From Physocladia obscura (lineage: Eukaryota > Chytridiomycota > Chytridiomycetes > Chytridiales > Chytriomycetaceae), in NCBI GenBank assembly GCA_027596945.1, contig JADGJH010001060.1:1-12222 (forward strand): a stretch of DNA of 12,222 bases. Direction: 5' to 3'. This document shows positions 1-8,164 of this stretch, in pieces. The notes below the pieces were generated by a model. It did no database searches. It saw only the letters and a program-made list of their open reading frames with translations, and was not told where the DNA came from. How positions within the stretch are numbered: position 1 is the first letter of the stretch; every line of letters begins with the position of its first letter. A program made the translations under genes and the position numbers.

Positions 1-54
1 ACCCGGCTCCCTTCATCCCCAACTCCGACAACAACATCAGCGTTTGTCATTTGA
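1..54 (+). CDS. Possible C-terminal tail of a truncated + strand gene
   Basis: Frame 1 is open from the window edge to a TGA at 52-54. It encodes a short Ser/Thr/Pro-rich tail ending SAFVI. The stretch is more GC-rich than the AT-rich DNA just after it, which fits the end of a coding region. It would converge on the STRAP-like gene with 69 bp between stop codons, a layout seen elsewhere in this window. An alternative reading is a minus-strand start at an ATG at 50-48, giving MTNADVVVGVGDEG and running off the edge. I cannot choose between them from 54 bases. Confidence 0.22.
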   Translation, partial: TRLPSSPTPTTTSAFVI

Positions 55-123
55 TAAGAAAAATTACCAATTTGCATAAATTGACTATCGCGTCATTGTC
101 CCTTTAATCAAACAAAATAACCA

Positions 124-1555
124 TCACAAAGCCTGCCACAATCCATACGTAGTTCCTGGAAACGTTTGCCAGAGACGCACCGTGCCATCTTCAGATCCCG
201 TCGCATACAGTTGTCCATCCGGACTGAAACTCGTGCAGTGCACCGGCCCATGATGCCCCTTGTACACTTCAAGCTCAGTCCCTGTCACAAAATCGTACTC
301 GCGCACCCACAAATCCGACGTACCTCCAACCGCAAACTTGATATTTTCCGGATGCAACGCCGCACACGATGCGTCAACTGAAACATCATACTGTTTTTCG
401 AGACTAGCTCTGTTGGCGAATAAAATTAACAGACAGACAAAAAGTAAAAAAAGGGGCATATTTACGTGATTGCATTATAAAAATAAACTCGCTTGCCGGC
501 CGAAACAATGATATATTGCCGATCCCACGAAAACGCCAGATTCGTGATTTCCTGCTCAAAAATCCGCGAACTGACCTGGGCTGATTTTCGGAGATCCCAC
601 ACTCGCATTTCTTTGCCGTCGCCATTAAATACAAGCCCGTGTGTGGTATCGAGGAGCGCGGTTTTGATTTCATTCGCGCAACCTTCTAGAATTCGAATTG
701 GTGTGATAGCCGACTGGTTTCGCTGGTCATACAAGTTAAGTTTCTTTTCATTGCCTCCCGTTAAAACATATCGTCCGTCATCTAAATTATTAGCAATTAG
801 CATCAACAAACAAAAAAACTATACAAACCTGAAACATCGACAGTCTTTACGATATGAGCATGCTCAAACGATATAATCGGCTGTCCAGTTACATTGTCCC
901 AAACCTAATTTCCCCCAAAAAATTGTTTGATGTGTCATGATCAAAAAAACATAAATATACAATTTGAAACCTTCGCAGTAAAATCAGCACTTCCAGTGAC
1001 AGACAGCGTCGCATTTGGTGTAATTTTTGTAGCCCAAACAGCCCCTTTATGTCCTAGAGCAAGCGAAATTTCAGAATCCCCAACAAACATAATTAATATC
1101 CAACCTTTGAAGCTGCCGACCCAATCCCCAGTGCTACCTTTGCGCAAAATCGGTACAGAATCTACAGCGGGGCAAAATAATAATAACATTTAAATTTTAA
1201 ATAAAGTACAATAGAGAGCGATTAAAATATGAAAAGAAATGCGATTAAAAATGAAATAAAAATAATGTAAACGTCATTAAAAACTAGCGAGATCGATTTA
1301 AATAATTCTTTTCTCCCGCTGTTCTCGCAGTTTCTTTTCGATTTTTGTGCAACGGAAAGGGGAATATTGGTGTATATTGGGTGCACCTTTGCATGCGGAA
1401 ATAAGGAAATAGTCGCCGGTGGACACAAACGAAGAAAAGCATAGATCGTTAACGGGACGTGTGTGGCCTGTGCATGTGACGGCAATCTGTTTGGCGGATC
1501 CTGACGGCTCTGTTGCAGCGGTGGCGCTACCGTGCGGTGTCTGCCAACTTTCCAT
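124..1555 (-). CDS. STRAP: STRAP/Unrip-type WD40 repeat protein, 6 exons
   Basis: Six exons join on the minus strand: 1555-1387, 1161-1105, 1053-971, 904-829, 781-466 and 409-124, giving 328 residues. All five introns (225, 51, 66, 47 and 56 bp) are GT-AG and the phases agree across every junction. The product is a WD40 beta-propeller that follows serine-threonine kinase receptor-associated protein along its length. Visible landmarks in order are TGHTRPVNDL, YFLISACKD, TGDWVGSFKGHKGAVW, DFTAKVWDNVTGQ, HAHIVKTV, YVLTGGNEKKL, VRVWDLRK-like MRVWDLRK, GPVHCTSFSPDG and the terminal GSEDGTVRLWQ...YGLW. Animal STRAP is about 350 residues, so this copy is near full length. In animals it binds SMN-complex proteins and modulates TGF-beta receptor signalling; only the scaffold or snRNP-assembly role is a reasonable guess in a fungus. 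An in-frame TAA lies 18 bases upstream of the ATG, which supports the start. The stop is TGA. It diverges from the MFS gene. Confidence 0.93.
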
Positions 1556-1670
1556 GAATGAGGTTAGTTTGGTTTATTCAACAAAAAAAAGCATATTTGT
1601 TAAAATTTTTTCTATCATTTTAGTTAATATTTCTTGTTATTTATGTATTATTATTTATTTCGAAATTTAC

Positions 1671-1693
1671 TATTATTATTGTTATTATTATTA
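1671..1693. repeat. Imperfect TAT/TTA trinucleotide tract
   Basis: About seven units of TAT/TTA with one G interruption lie in the STRAP-MFS intergenic DNA. It is a simple-sequence tract with no coding role that I can see. Confidence 0.6.
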
Positions 1694-1767
1694 CGCCGTA
1701 TTATACAAGTTGGCAAAACTTGAAAACATGTCAAAAATAAACTTCACCCTTTGCAAACAGATACAAA

Positions 1768-1929
1768 ATGTCTTCAGGACGTATACTCACGATGAGTTTA
1801 ACAGGGAAAATCAGACTTCTTTTTTCGACGGGTCTCCTTTTTATCATTAATATCTTGTTTTATTTTATTTCATCTGCAATGCGTGGTGTTTATCGAGTGG
1901 GGTTCCGTTGCCATAGATTAGACCATTGA
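1768..1929 (+). CDS. Candidate small ORF, 53 codons, one hydrophobic segment
   Basis: An ATG in the context AAAATGT opens 53 codons and closes with TGA at 1927-1929. The predicted peptide begins MSSGRILTMSLTGKIRLL, then has one strongly hydrophobic stretch (about residues 18-35, LLFSTGLLFIINILFYF), then an Arg-containing tail (MRGVYRVGFRCHRLDH). That is the pattern of a single-pass membrane peptide with basic flanks. It lies between two divergent genes and about 230 bp upstream of the MFS start, so it could be an independent micropeptide or an upstream ORF in a long MFS leader. T-rich DNA yields hydrophobic codons by chance, so this is weak without conservation or expression data. I do not recognise a family. 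Confidence 0.2.
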   Translation: MSSGRILTMSLTGKIRLLFSTGLLFIINILFYFISSAMRGVYRVGFRCHRLDH

Positions 1930-2161
1930 AGCCAGCCTGGCGTTTCCATTGCACAAAATGATACATCCTCTAAGTTCTGCGATGATAAAATGACACACTG
2001 GTGATTTGAAATTGGCTGAAAGTCACGTGCCAGAAATCTATCTTCCGTCTTCTCACTCTGAAAAAGACGATAGACAAATTCACTTTGGGACAAATCAAAT
2101 ACAAATCAAAAGCCAGCTCATCAAAAAAAAAAAAATCAAAAAATTGAAAGCATTCAGCAGA

Positions 2162-4203
2162 ATGACATTCGAAACTGTCGAGACTGATGAAACGGCAGCG
2201 GGCGAAATTGAACTGCAAGTGGCGAAAGGCCAATCCCCAAAACCAGATGTAGTAGAGATCCTCGACTCCAACCAGTCAGTCCCGCCTCTCTCCAAATTCG
2301 CATTCGCCATGGTTTTCGTTGGATTGGCGCTGGGAGTCTTTCTGGCTTCCCTCGATCAGGTTTCCTAGTACAGTTTTTTTATATTATTACCTGTACTTAA
2401 AATAAAAGCAAACCAGACGATTGTAGCTGTTGCCTTGCAAGCTATTGCCGCCGAGTTCGACAATTTAGACCAAATTAATTGGATTGCTACCGGATACTTA
2501 CTCACCAGCACTGCTTTTATTCCCGTCTATGGTACACTATCCCTCTCTCCCTCTCATGAACCCTGAGGGAAGCATATCACATCACAAAATAGAATCCCTA
2601 ACGTTGAGCACCTAAATCCCAAGCACAGTCAAACACAACCAACAAAAAAAATTAGTAACACCAAAAACAAAACCAATTTTTAACAGGTCAACTTGCTGAT
2701 ATTTTGGGACGTAAGACCTCGTTTCTTCTCGCCATTTCAATTTTTGAAATTGGATCTCTTCTATGTGGTGTCGCTGTCAGCATGAACATGCTTATTGCCG
2801 CTCGTGCTATTGCTGGAATAGGTAAATTTTTTTTATAATGCTTTGTCAACAAAAAAATTTTGTTAAATTGAAACAAATTTTTTATTCAGGTGGATCTGGA
2901 ATATTTTCGTTGGTCATGATTATCGTTTCCGATTTGACGACCCAGAAAGAACGCGGTCAATATATGGGTATTATTGGTGCCGTTTTTGGAGTTGCTTCTG
3001 TTGTTGGACCACTTCTCGGAGGTGTTTTTGTTGATTATGTTTCGTGGCGCTGGGTAAATAGTCGGTTATTCAAAACTAGTAAAATTTTGAGATTTTATGC
3101 TAAATAGTTGATCTTTTTTTTTTAAGGTCTTCTATATCAACTTGCCATTCGGAGTTTTTACCATCGGTGTCGTTGTCTTGTTCCTTAGACTACCGAATAA
3201 CAACAAAGAGTCACTGTTGGAGTCTTTAAAACGCATTGATTGGACTGGTACTCTGTTGCTGATTGCGGCTGTTATTTGTCTTTTGATCCCTATTCAAGGT
3301 GGTGGATCCCAATACGCATGGAACTCTCCAACCGTGATTGCATTGTTTGTCGTTGGATTCCTCCTTGTCTTCGCATTCATCTACGTCGAAGGCTGGGTGG
3401 CGAAAAACCCCGTCCTGCCGTTTAAGCTTTTTAAAAACCGACAAACGGTCTTTTCATTCGTAACAATCTTTTGGTTGGGATGTGGGTTCCTTGTGATTGT
3501 CTTTTACTCACCGCTCTGGTTTCAAATCGTGTTGGGATCCACGGCCACGCAAGCAGGAATCAAAACAATCCCTAACGTAATGGGCCTTGTCGTTCTTGCT
3601 ATTTCGTCGGGTCTAGTTGCGTCTGTGACAGGACACTTTTTCCCTTTCATTCCATTGTCGGCGGTGTTAATGGCAGTCGGCGCCGGACTTCTCTCTACAA
3701 TGCGGGAAAACGCAGCAAATTGGCAGCCAATATTATATCTGATCATTTCCGGCTCGGGTCTCGGGAGCGGAGTCCAGACGATTCTGATTTCGGCGCAAAT
3801 TTCCGTCGGTGCAGAGTCTTTGGCAGGTGTGACGGCAACGACAAACTTCTTCCAAACAATCGGTGCAGTTATTGGTCTTGCGATTACGTCTTCGTTGTTC
3901 AACAATAACCTAGTGAATAATATTGAGAATGCTCTTGTCGCGTACAACACGTCACTTGCGGCTTTGCAGCCGGCAGGAATTTTGAACCCTTCGATTGTTT
4001 TCACAAGTCCTGCTTCGATTCATAATGCGTCGATTGTTGCTGATGGAAGTGCTCTGCAGGTTGCGCTGGTGCATGGGTACTTGGATACTTTGTCGCCGCT
4101 ATTTCACCTTCCCATTATTTTTGCCGCGCTCATGTTGATTAGTTCCATCTTTGTCAAGAAGGATAAGCTTGAGCAAGGAACCGAAATTGCAATTGGTGCA
4201 TAA
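2162..4203 (+). CDS. MFS drug:H+ antiporter, DHA2 (14-TM) family, 5 exons
   Basis: Five exons (2162-2359, 2417-2531, 2687-2821, 2890-3053, 3127-4203) join in phase to 562 residues. Introns are 57, 155, 68 and 73 bp, all GT-AG. The protein has a hydrophilic acidic N-terminus of about 44 residues and then up to 14 predicted membrane helices. Family marks are plain: LDQTIVAVAL after TM1 (about 64-73), the loop 2-3 motif A as GQLADILGRKTS (about 105-116), the TM5 antiporter motif C as GAVFGVASVVGPLLGG (179-194), and SWRWVFYINLPFG at the TM5/6 boundary. DHA2 proteins are plasma- or vacuolar-membrane proton antiporters that export drugs, toxins or amino acids; the substrate cannot be read from the sequence. 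The frame is open upstream to about 2006 but only with a TTG, so ATG 2162, after an A-rich leader, is the start. An AATAAA at 4337-4342 could serve as its poly(A) signal. Confidence 0.95.
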
Positions 4204-4376
4204 AATACAAGAACTACAAAATCCATCAAAAAAAAAAAAATTGAAAAAGATAAATCAAAATACTCGTTCAACGTGATTGTTTCTTTACCCAATAATTCCT
4301 GAATTTCAAGTTATGCCCATTGCTCTTTTTTGAGTGAATAAATATTGATTTGTTATCATCATTTTCTTTTTTGTTG
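4204..4376. other. Tandem intergenic spacer, MFS to bL19m
   Basis: Only 173 bp separate the MFS stop from the bL19m ATG. The spacer begins with A runs, then has AATAAA at 4337-4342 and a T-rich stretch just before the ATG at 4377. The poly(A) site of the first gene and the promoter of the second must both fit here. I see no other element. Confidence 0.5.
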
Positions 4377-5294
4377 ATGAATATGCTGACTCACGCAAAA
4401 GGATTGATAGCTGGAGTACAACGAGTGACTGCCGGGATGGGGATGAGGAATGGAACGGGAATATGGCTGGGAGTGGGAAACCGGGCGTACGCAGCGGACG
4501 TCAAGGCGGCCAAAACGGGACAGAAAAAGGTCGCAACTAAGGATGAAGACGCCGGCGAAGCGCTACCGCCATACTACCCGCGGCCGACAACACATAAACA
4601 ACGCCTCCGCCTCCAGCCACGCCACCACCGCGTGACCTATGTCGACGACCCCGAGTTGCCCGCCGATCCGCGCGCCAAGCTATACGGCCACCGCCTGCTG
4701 CGCGCCGTCGACAAAGACCTGCGCGCGCGCGCCCTACCCGAAGACCACGCCGCCGATAACCGCGTGGCCCTGTTTGCCAAGGTACACTTACTCACTATCC
4801 ACTCGTACTCTCTATCAAAACACCTACGTTCGAACTCAATATTTGTTCATTCACACTATCGTACGCGTACTTTCGATCGATAATAGGGTGGCCCAGAAGC
4901 CGTTGAACCCGGCTCTGTGCTTCTTGTGGAGCAACTCTCGTCGCGTTCGTCGCCGCGTAAACTCGCCTTTGCCGGCGTGCTCCTCAACATCAACCGCAGA
5001 GGCATCCTCTCCTCCTTCACCCTCAGAAACTACGTGCTCGGGTCTGCCGTCGAGCTCGTCTTCCCCATTTACTCGCCCATGGTTTCGCGCATTAAGGTTC
5101 TCAAGCGCGTCAATCCCGGTTTTGCCAGTGGTTCAGACCAAGTAAACTACCTCCGCCGCAATCCCGCTGCCGCCCCGCTGTCCTTTGGCGCTCCCATCGA
5201 CGAATTGGTTTTGCGGAACTCAGAAACTGAGCGGAAACGCTCTCAGATCAGAACTCAGCAAAATCTCAATAATCAGCTATTGTCAAAAAAATAA
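4377..5294 (+). CDS. MRPL19: Mitochondrial ribosomal protein bL19m, 2 exons
   Basis: Exons 4377-4781 and 4887-5294 join in phase 0 across a 105 bp GT-AG intron to give 270 residues. The C-terminal half (about 142-225) is a bL19 domain: PGSVLLVEQ, KLAFAGVLLNINRRGI, SSFTLRNYVLG, VELVFPIYSP and IKVLKR follow the bacterial L19 pattern, where the protein sits at the interface of large and small subunits. The N-terminus is a likely mitochondrial presequence, with basic and hydrophobic residues and few acids up to NRAYAADV (about residues 36-43). The yeast counterpart is Img1. The linker (about 44-135) is rich in basic and Pro residues and encoded by unusually GC-rich DNA compared with its surroundings. 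The open frame extends upstream only to a TTG at 4350, so the ATG at 4377 is the start; a second ATG follows at codon 3. An AATAAA overlaps the stop (5293-5298). Confidence 0.9.
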
Positions 5295-5298
5295 TAAA
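5293..5298 (+). terminator. AATAAA poly(A) signal candidate for bL19m
   Basis: A perfect AATAAA overlaps the TAA stop. Cleavage 10-30 bases downstream would place the transcript end inside the last codons of the convergent propeller gene. Confidence 0.4.
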
Positions 5299-5317
5299 TT
5301 ATCGCCCTTTCATTTGA

Positions 5318-6568
5318 TTAAATTGTCAGATCCTTGCTTATACCAAACATTTGAACTGTTCTATTATCGCCTACAACAATTGCCAAAAGCGACAAGATTT
5401 CCATTCCTTCACAAGAAAACTCCTTTGGCGCAACAAAAGTATTAAGATTGCGGCCACTCACCCACCATCCACGCAAGTCACTGGAAACAAAAACAACTGC
5501 AATTGCTCCTGAATCACGGTTGCTGCAAACTGCAAAATCGCTTGCTTTGAATTTCTTCGGATCAAAAACATTCTGCCACACCCTATTTTTATCCGCCATA
5601 CAACTAACATGAATATCTCCAACACTATCAAGAACAAACAAATTCATGTTTCCCCCATCATCCTCACAAACGGCAATTTTTTTACAACATTGTGGCATCT
5701 CAAATCCATACCACGGACACCACTCATCCGGAAGACTCCAATAAGCATGGTAAAGCTTTGAATCAGACGAAATAGCGAAAAAATGCACTGACTTGTTGCC
5801 GCTATTGTGCGCAAATACCACCAAACTGTGCAATCCAAGATGCAGTCCACCTTCAATTTTAGAGATTTGCTTGAATTCTCGCGATTGCGAGACAACTTGT
5901 CGCACGCCATAAACAACGCCGTCGGGTCCAATTCCAAACAGATGTAATTTTTCGTCATATTCAAAGGCATTCGTGAGAGATGCAAATCGTAATGAACGAG
6001 GTCCAATCTGAAAACAACTCGTCCACCTAACAGCAGGATCATCACTTGCATCTATCATGCAAAAGAGCACGCCGTTTTCAGCCAAAAAGAAAACCCATCC
6101 ACACGAACCAATTACACTATTTGGATCTGCTGCAGCAACAATACTAGTGACTGTTTGGTGGCCGTTGTTGAGAAGCCGCATGTTTTTCGTTGTCTCAAAA
6201 CCAGTCCAGTCGTGCCAAATATTGCTGTTGTTGTTGTTGTTCTTGTTGTTGTCGTTGTTGGTGTCTATCCATGCGTGTGCAAATTCGTTGTTGTGCGTAA
6301 GCGCAAAGGCTTCGAATAATCCTAGCCGCAGATTTTGTATTGCGGATCCTTTCGTTGCACTTGCGGCAATTCGGCAACCACTTCGATCAAAAAAATGAAT
6401 TTTTGCTGCGCTGTCCAACGATAATGTGATTTGACAGTGAAATGACATTCCTGTTTTGGCTTCAATCGCTTCTCTTGATCTTGCACCTGTAGCTTCTGTT
6501 GATGTTTTTGCAATTGCTTCCGTACCGATCAAGTCTGTTATTGAATACGAACATACATTTTCCTCCAT
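5318..6568 (-). CDS. Beta-propeller protein with PLL-lectin-like blades
   Basis: This intronless frame encodes 416 residues starting at ATG 6568-6566. I do not recognise a named orthologue. It shows repeated blade-like units about 46-50 residues apart in its C-terminal half, each with a hydrophobic strand, a turn such as GPDG, SSDS or SVGD, and a second strand with aromatics: LHLFGIGPDGVVY (208-220), VHFFAISSDSKLYHAYW (261-277) followed by WCPWYGFE, and MNLFVLDSVGDIH (308-320). Weaker copies are at 57-68, 85-100, 158-170 and 403-414. This fits a seven-bladed propeller like fucose-binding PLL/tachylectin-type lectins, which bind glycans between blades. Binding residues cannot be assigned. An Asn-rich loop (103-116) comes from a trinucleotide repeat. 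No signal peptide follows the ATG; a 39-codon extension upstream has only a TTG and would overlap ACL4. Its stop is 23 bp from that of bL19m and its start 48 bp from that of ACL4. Confidence 0.75.
   Translation of the reverse strand: MEENVCSYSITDLIGTEAIAKTSTEATGARSREAIEAKTGMSFHCQITLSLDSAAKIHFFDRSGCRIAASATKGSAIQNLRLGLFEAFALTHNNEFAHAWIDTNNDNNKNNNNNSNIWHDWTGFETTKNMRLLNNGHQTVTSIVAAADPNSVIGSCGWVFFLAENGVLFCMIDASDDPAVRWTSCFQIGPRSLRFASLTNAFEYDEKLHLFGIGPDGVVYGVRQVVSQSREFKQISKIEGGLHLGLHSLVVFAHNSGNKSVHFFAISSDSKLYHAYWSLPDEWCPWYGFEMPQCCKKIAVCEDDGGNMNLFVLDSVGDIHVSCMADKNRVWQNVFDPKKFKASDFAVCSNRDSGAIAVVFVSSDLRGWWVSGRNLNTFVAPKEFSCEGMEILSLLAIVVGDNRTVQMFGISKDLTI
6223..6262. repeat. GTT/AAC trinucleotide tract coding an Asn-rich loop
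   Basis: A GTT-type tract on the + strand with few interruptions is read as AAC/AAT codons on the minus strand. It encodes the loop NTNNDNNKNNNNNSN-like region between two propeller blades. The length is divisible by three, so slippage would vary the loop without breaking the frame. Confidence 0.75.
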
Positions 6569-6616
6569 TCCTTTTCTTTTTTTTTTGTTTTCACCTGTGC
6601 TTTTTGTTGCAAAAGT
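6569..6616. promoter_or_regulatory. 48 bp head-to-head promoter of propeller and ACL4 genes
   Basis: The start codons of two outward-pointing genes are separated by 48 bp. The + strand is pyrimidine-rich with a run of ten T, and holds a CACCTG E-box-like hexamer at 6592-6597. Either both transcripts start within it with very short leaders, or each leader begins inside the other gene. Confidence 0.5.
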
Positions 6617-8021
6617 ATGGGCAAAAAGAAAGGAGGGAAGAACAAGAGCAAGGGCATCAGCGGCAACAATAATAACACCACGCAAAGCGAATCGAAAGTA
6701 AATAATACAGCGTCTGTGCTGCTGGCGGCGCGGGCATTGTTTGACGGTGAAGAATGCAATGCGCTAGGAGCGCGGGACGCAATTCTGCAATCACTACCAG
6801 CCGCTCTGATCAGCGAAAGCGTAGATGTACTGGAACTGCTCGGAGCGTGCGAGCTGGAACTAGCGGCAACGTGTTTGTCCACGTGCGCATCCACATTGTC
6901 TTCTTCGCTCTCTTCACACGAACACAACCACGAAACCGCCGCGCTTGAGTATCTGCGCCGGGCTGTTGGACTCAACGCTGCGCGCATGGGTCCGGCCGCT
7001 TTCTTGTCGCTGGCGCAGCTATGTGTTGGCGCCGAGGCTGTTTCCTTCTATAACCAGGGTATCGCGGCGCTGTCTGATGAACTCGATGTGCTTGTTGCAG
7101 ACGACAACGGGAAGAGCGACGATGAGCATGAACATGGCGAAGAAATTGATGCGCTTAAGCGCAAAATATCGGGTGCCTTATGTTCAATCTCTGAAATCTA
7201 TATGACTGACTGCTGGTTTGTTGTTTTTGTCCTTCAAATTCTCAAACTAAAAAATAAACAGTGACGATCCTCTTGCCGAACAGCATTGCTCATCTTGCAC
7301 TGCTCGCGCTATCGAACTGTCGCCTCTGCTTCCAGAAGTCCATCAAACTAGCGCTTCCGTTCTCCTCTCCAAGTGTGATCCCGATGCTGCAACTTCTGCG
7401 ATTTTAACCTCCACCTCTCTCTGGTCTCCGGCAAACATGGATTCTTGGCCACCATACCCAACTCGTGTCGCCACTGCTAAAATTCTCATGGAAGTCTCTC
7501 TTTATGATAACGCCGCCGTTGTTCTTGAAACGGCTCTCCAAGAAAACGACGAAGACTTGGAACCATGGTATCTATTTTCTTGGTGCTATTACCAAATGGG
7601 TGGAGGTGATGATGACGACGGCAATGATGACGATATGGGGGAAGATAATGCAACAGAAAATGTTTCTTTGGAGGATAAAGTAGATTGCTTTGTTGATGCC
7701 AAAGAGTGTTTAGAACGGCTTTTTGAGGTTTTGCTATTTTCTATGTTTTTACACTTCAATCTAAAGAATGTTTTTTTTTTCTGTTCTTTCTTCATCAATA
7801 TAACTCAGCTTGCATCCAAACAGAATGAATTCGATGTAGATCCAAATATGCTTGAGCATGCAAACCAAATGTTAAGCCATGTATCCAGTGTCCTCAATTC
7901 ACATCCTGGCCTCGTGAAACAAATCGAAGAATTGCATCGAGATCGTGAAATCGGCGAAGAGTTTGGTGACGGCAATATTAATAATGAAGCAGGCGAAGAG
8001 GATGACGCCATGGAGATGTAA
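6617..8021 (+). CDS. ACL4: Acl4-type TPR assembly chaperone of ribosomal protein uL4, 3 exons
   Basis: Exons 6617-7215, 7262-7727 and 7809-8021 join to 425 residues across GT-AG introns of 46 and 81 bp. The N-terminus is a Lys/Gly-rich basic segment (MGKKKGGKNKSKG), typical of nuclear-targeted chaperones. Helical TPR-like repeats follow (about 30-310), with LLGACELELA, ALEYLRRAVGLN, SEIYMTDCCDDPLAEQ, RAIELSP and ETALQENDEDLEPWYLFSWCYY. The EIYMTD...DAE-like block and the PEVHQTSASVLLSK block match the pattern I know from fungal Acl4. A very acidic loop (about 313-328) and an acidic C-terminus (about 405-425) are visible. Yeast Acl4 (387 residues) captures nascent Rpl4 and escorts it to pre-60S particles in the nucleus. 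The second intron is 27 codons long with no stop, so a retained form would stay in frame. The call rests on pattern memory, not a search. Confidence 0.82.
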
Positions 8022-8164
8022 CACGCACACACTATGAAAGTAATTTTTTGAGAATAAAAAAATTAAATAAAAAAAAAGGTTATTATACATAAAATTTTTA
8101 TGAACTCTGTTGAGAAAAAAAAATTGGTAAAAAATTACCCTTTAAGTATTTCCCGCCATCTTGG
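8022..8164. other. Spacer between ACL4 and the GT31 gene
   Basis: This 143 bp AT-rich tandem spacer holds the ACL4 terminator signals and must hold the next promoter. AATAAA occurs at 8053-8058 with further AAATAA just downstream. Confidence 0.5.
8053..8058 (+). terminator. AATAAA poly(A) signal candidate for ACL4
   Basis: The hexamer lies 32 bases after the ACL4 stop, within an A-rich tract. Confidence 0.45.

Larger units (their letters stand above)
1556..2161. promoter_or_regulatory. Divergent intergenic region between STRAP-like and MFS genes
   Basis: This 606 bp stretch separates two outward-pointing start codons, so it should hold both promoters. It is AT-rich with many T runs on the STRAP side and A runs just upstream of the MFS ATG. 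A TTA/TAT trinucleotide tract sits at about 1671-1693. I see no firm TATA box assignment or operator. It contains one short ATG-started ORF on the + strand, listed separately. Confidence 0.5.

Noticed and set aside
1419..1850. 143-codon + ORF over STRAP exon 1 and the intergenic DNA
   Set aside because: The first half is antisense to STRAP exon 1 and the second half is Tyr/Ile-rich translation of a TAT repeat tract.
2006..2161. 52-codon upstream extension of the MFS protein
   Set aside because: It starts with TTG, has no ATG, and is Lys-rich from an A run just before ATG 2162. DHA2 proteins do not need it.
3522..4004. 160-codon minus ORF inside MFS exon 5
   Set aside because: It is antisense to strongly supported membrane-helix coding sequence and shows no family pattern.
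4861..4880. Palindromes GTACGCGTAC and TCGATCGA in the bL19m intron as a binding site or structured RNA
   Set aside because: Short palindromes of this size arise by chance, and the intron ends and phase already explain the stretch.
6569..6685. 39-codon N-terminal extension of the propeller protein that looks like a hydrophobic leader
   Set aside because: It begins with TTG, has no ATG, and is antisense to the ACL4 start. The ATG at 6568 leaves a divergent layout, so the leader is most likely an accident of the frame.
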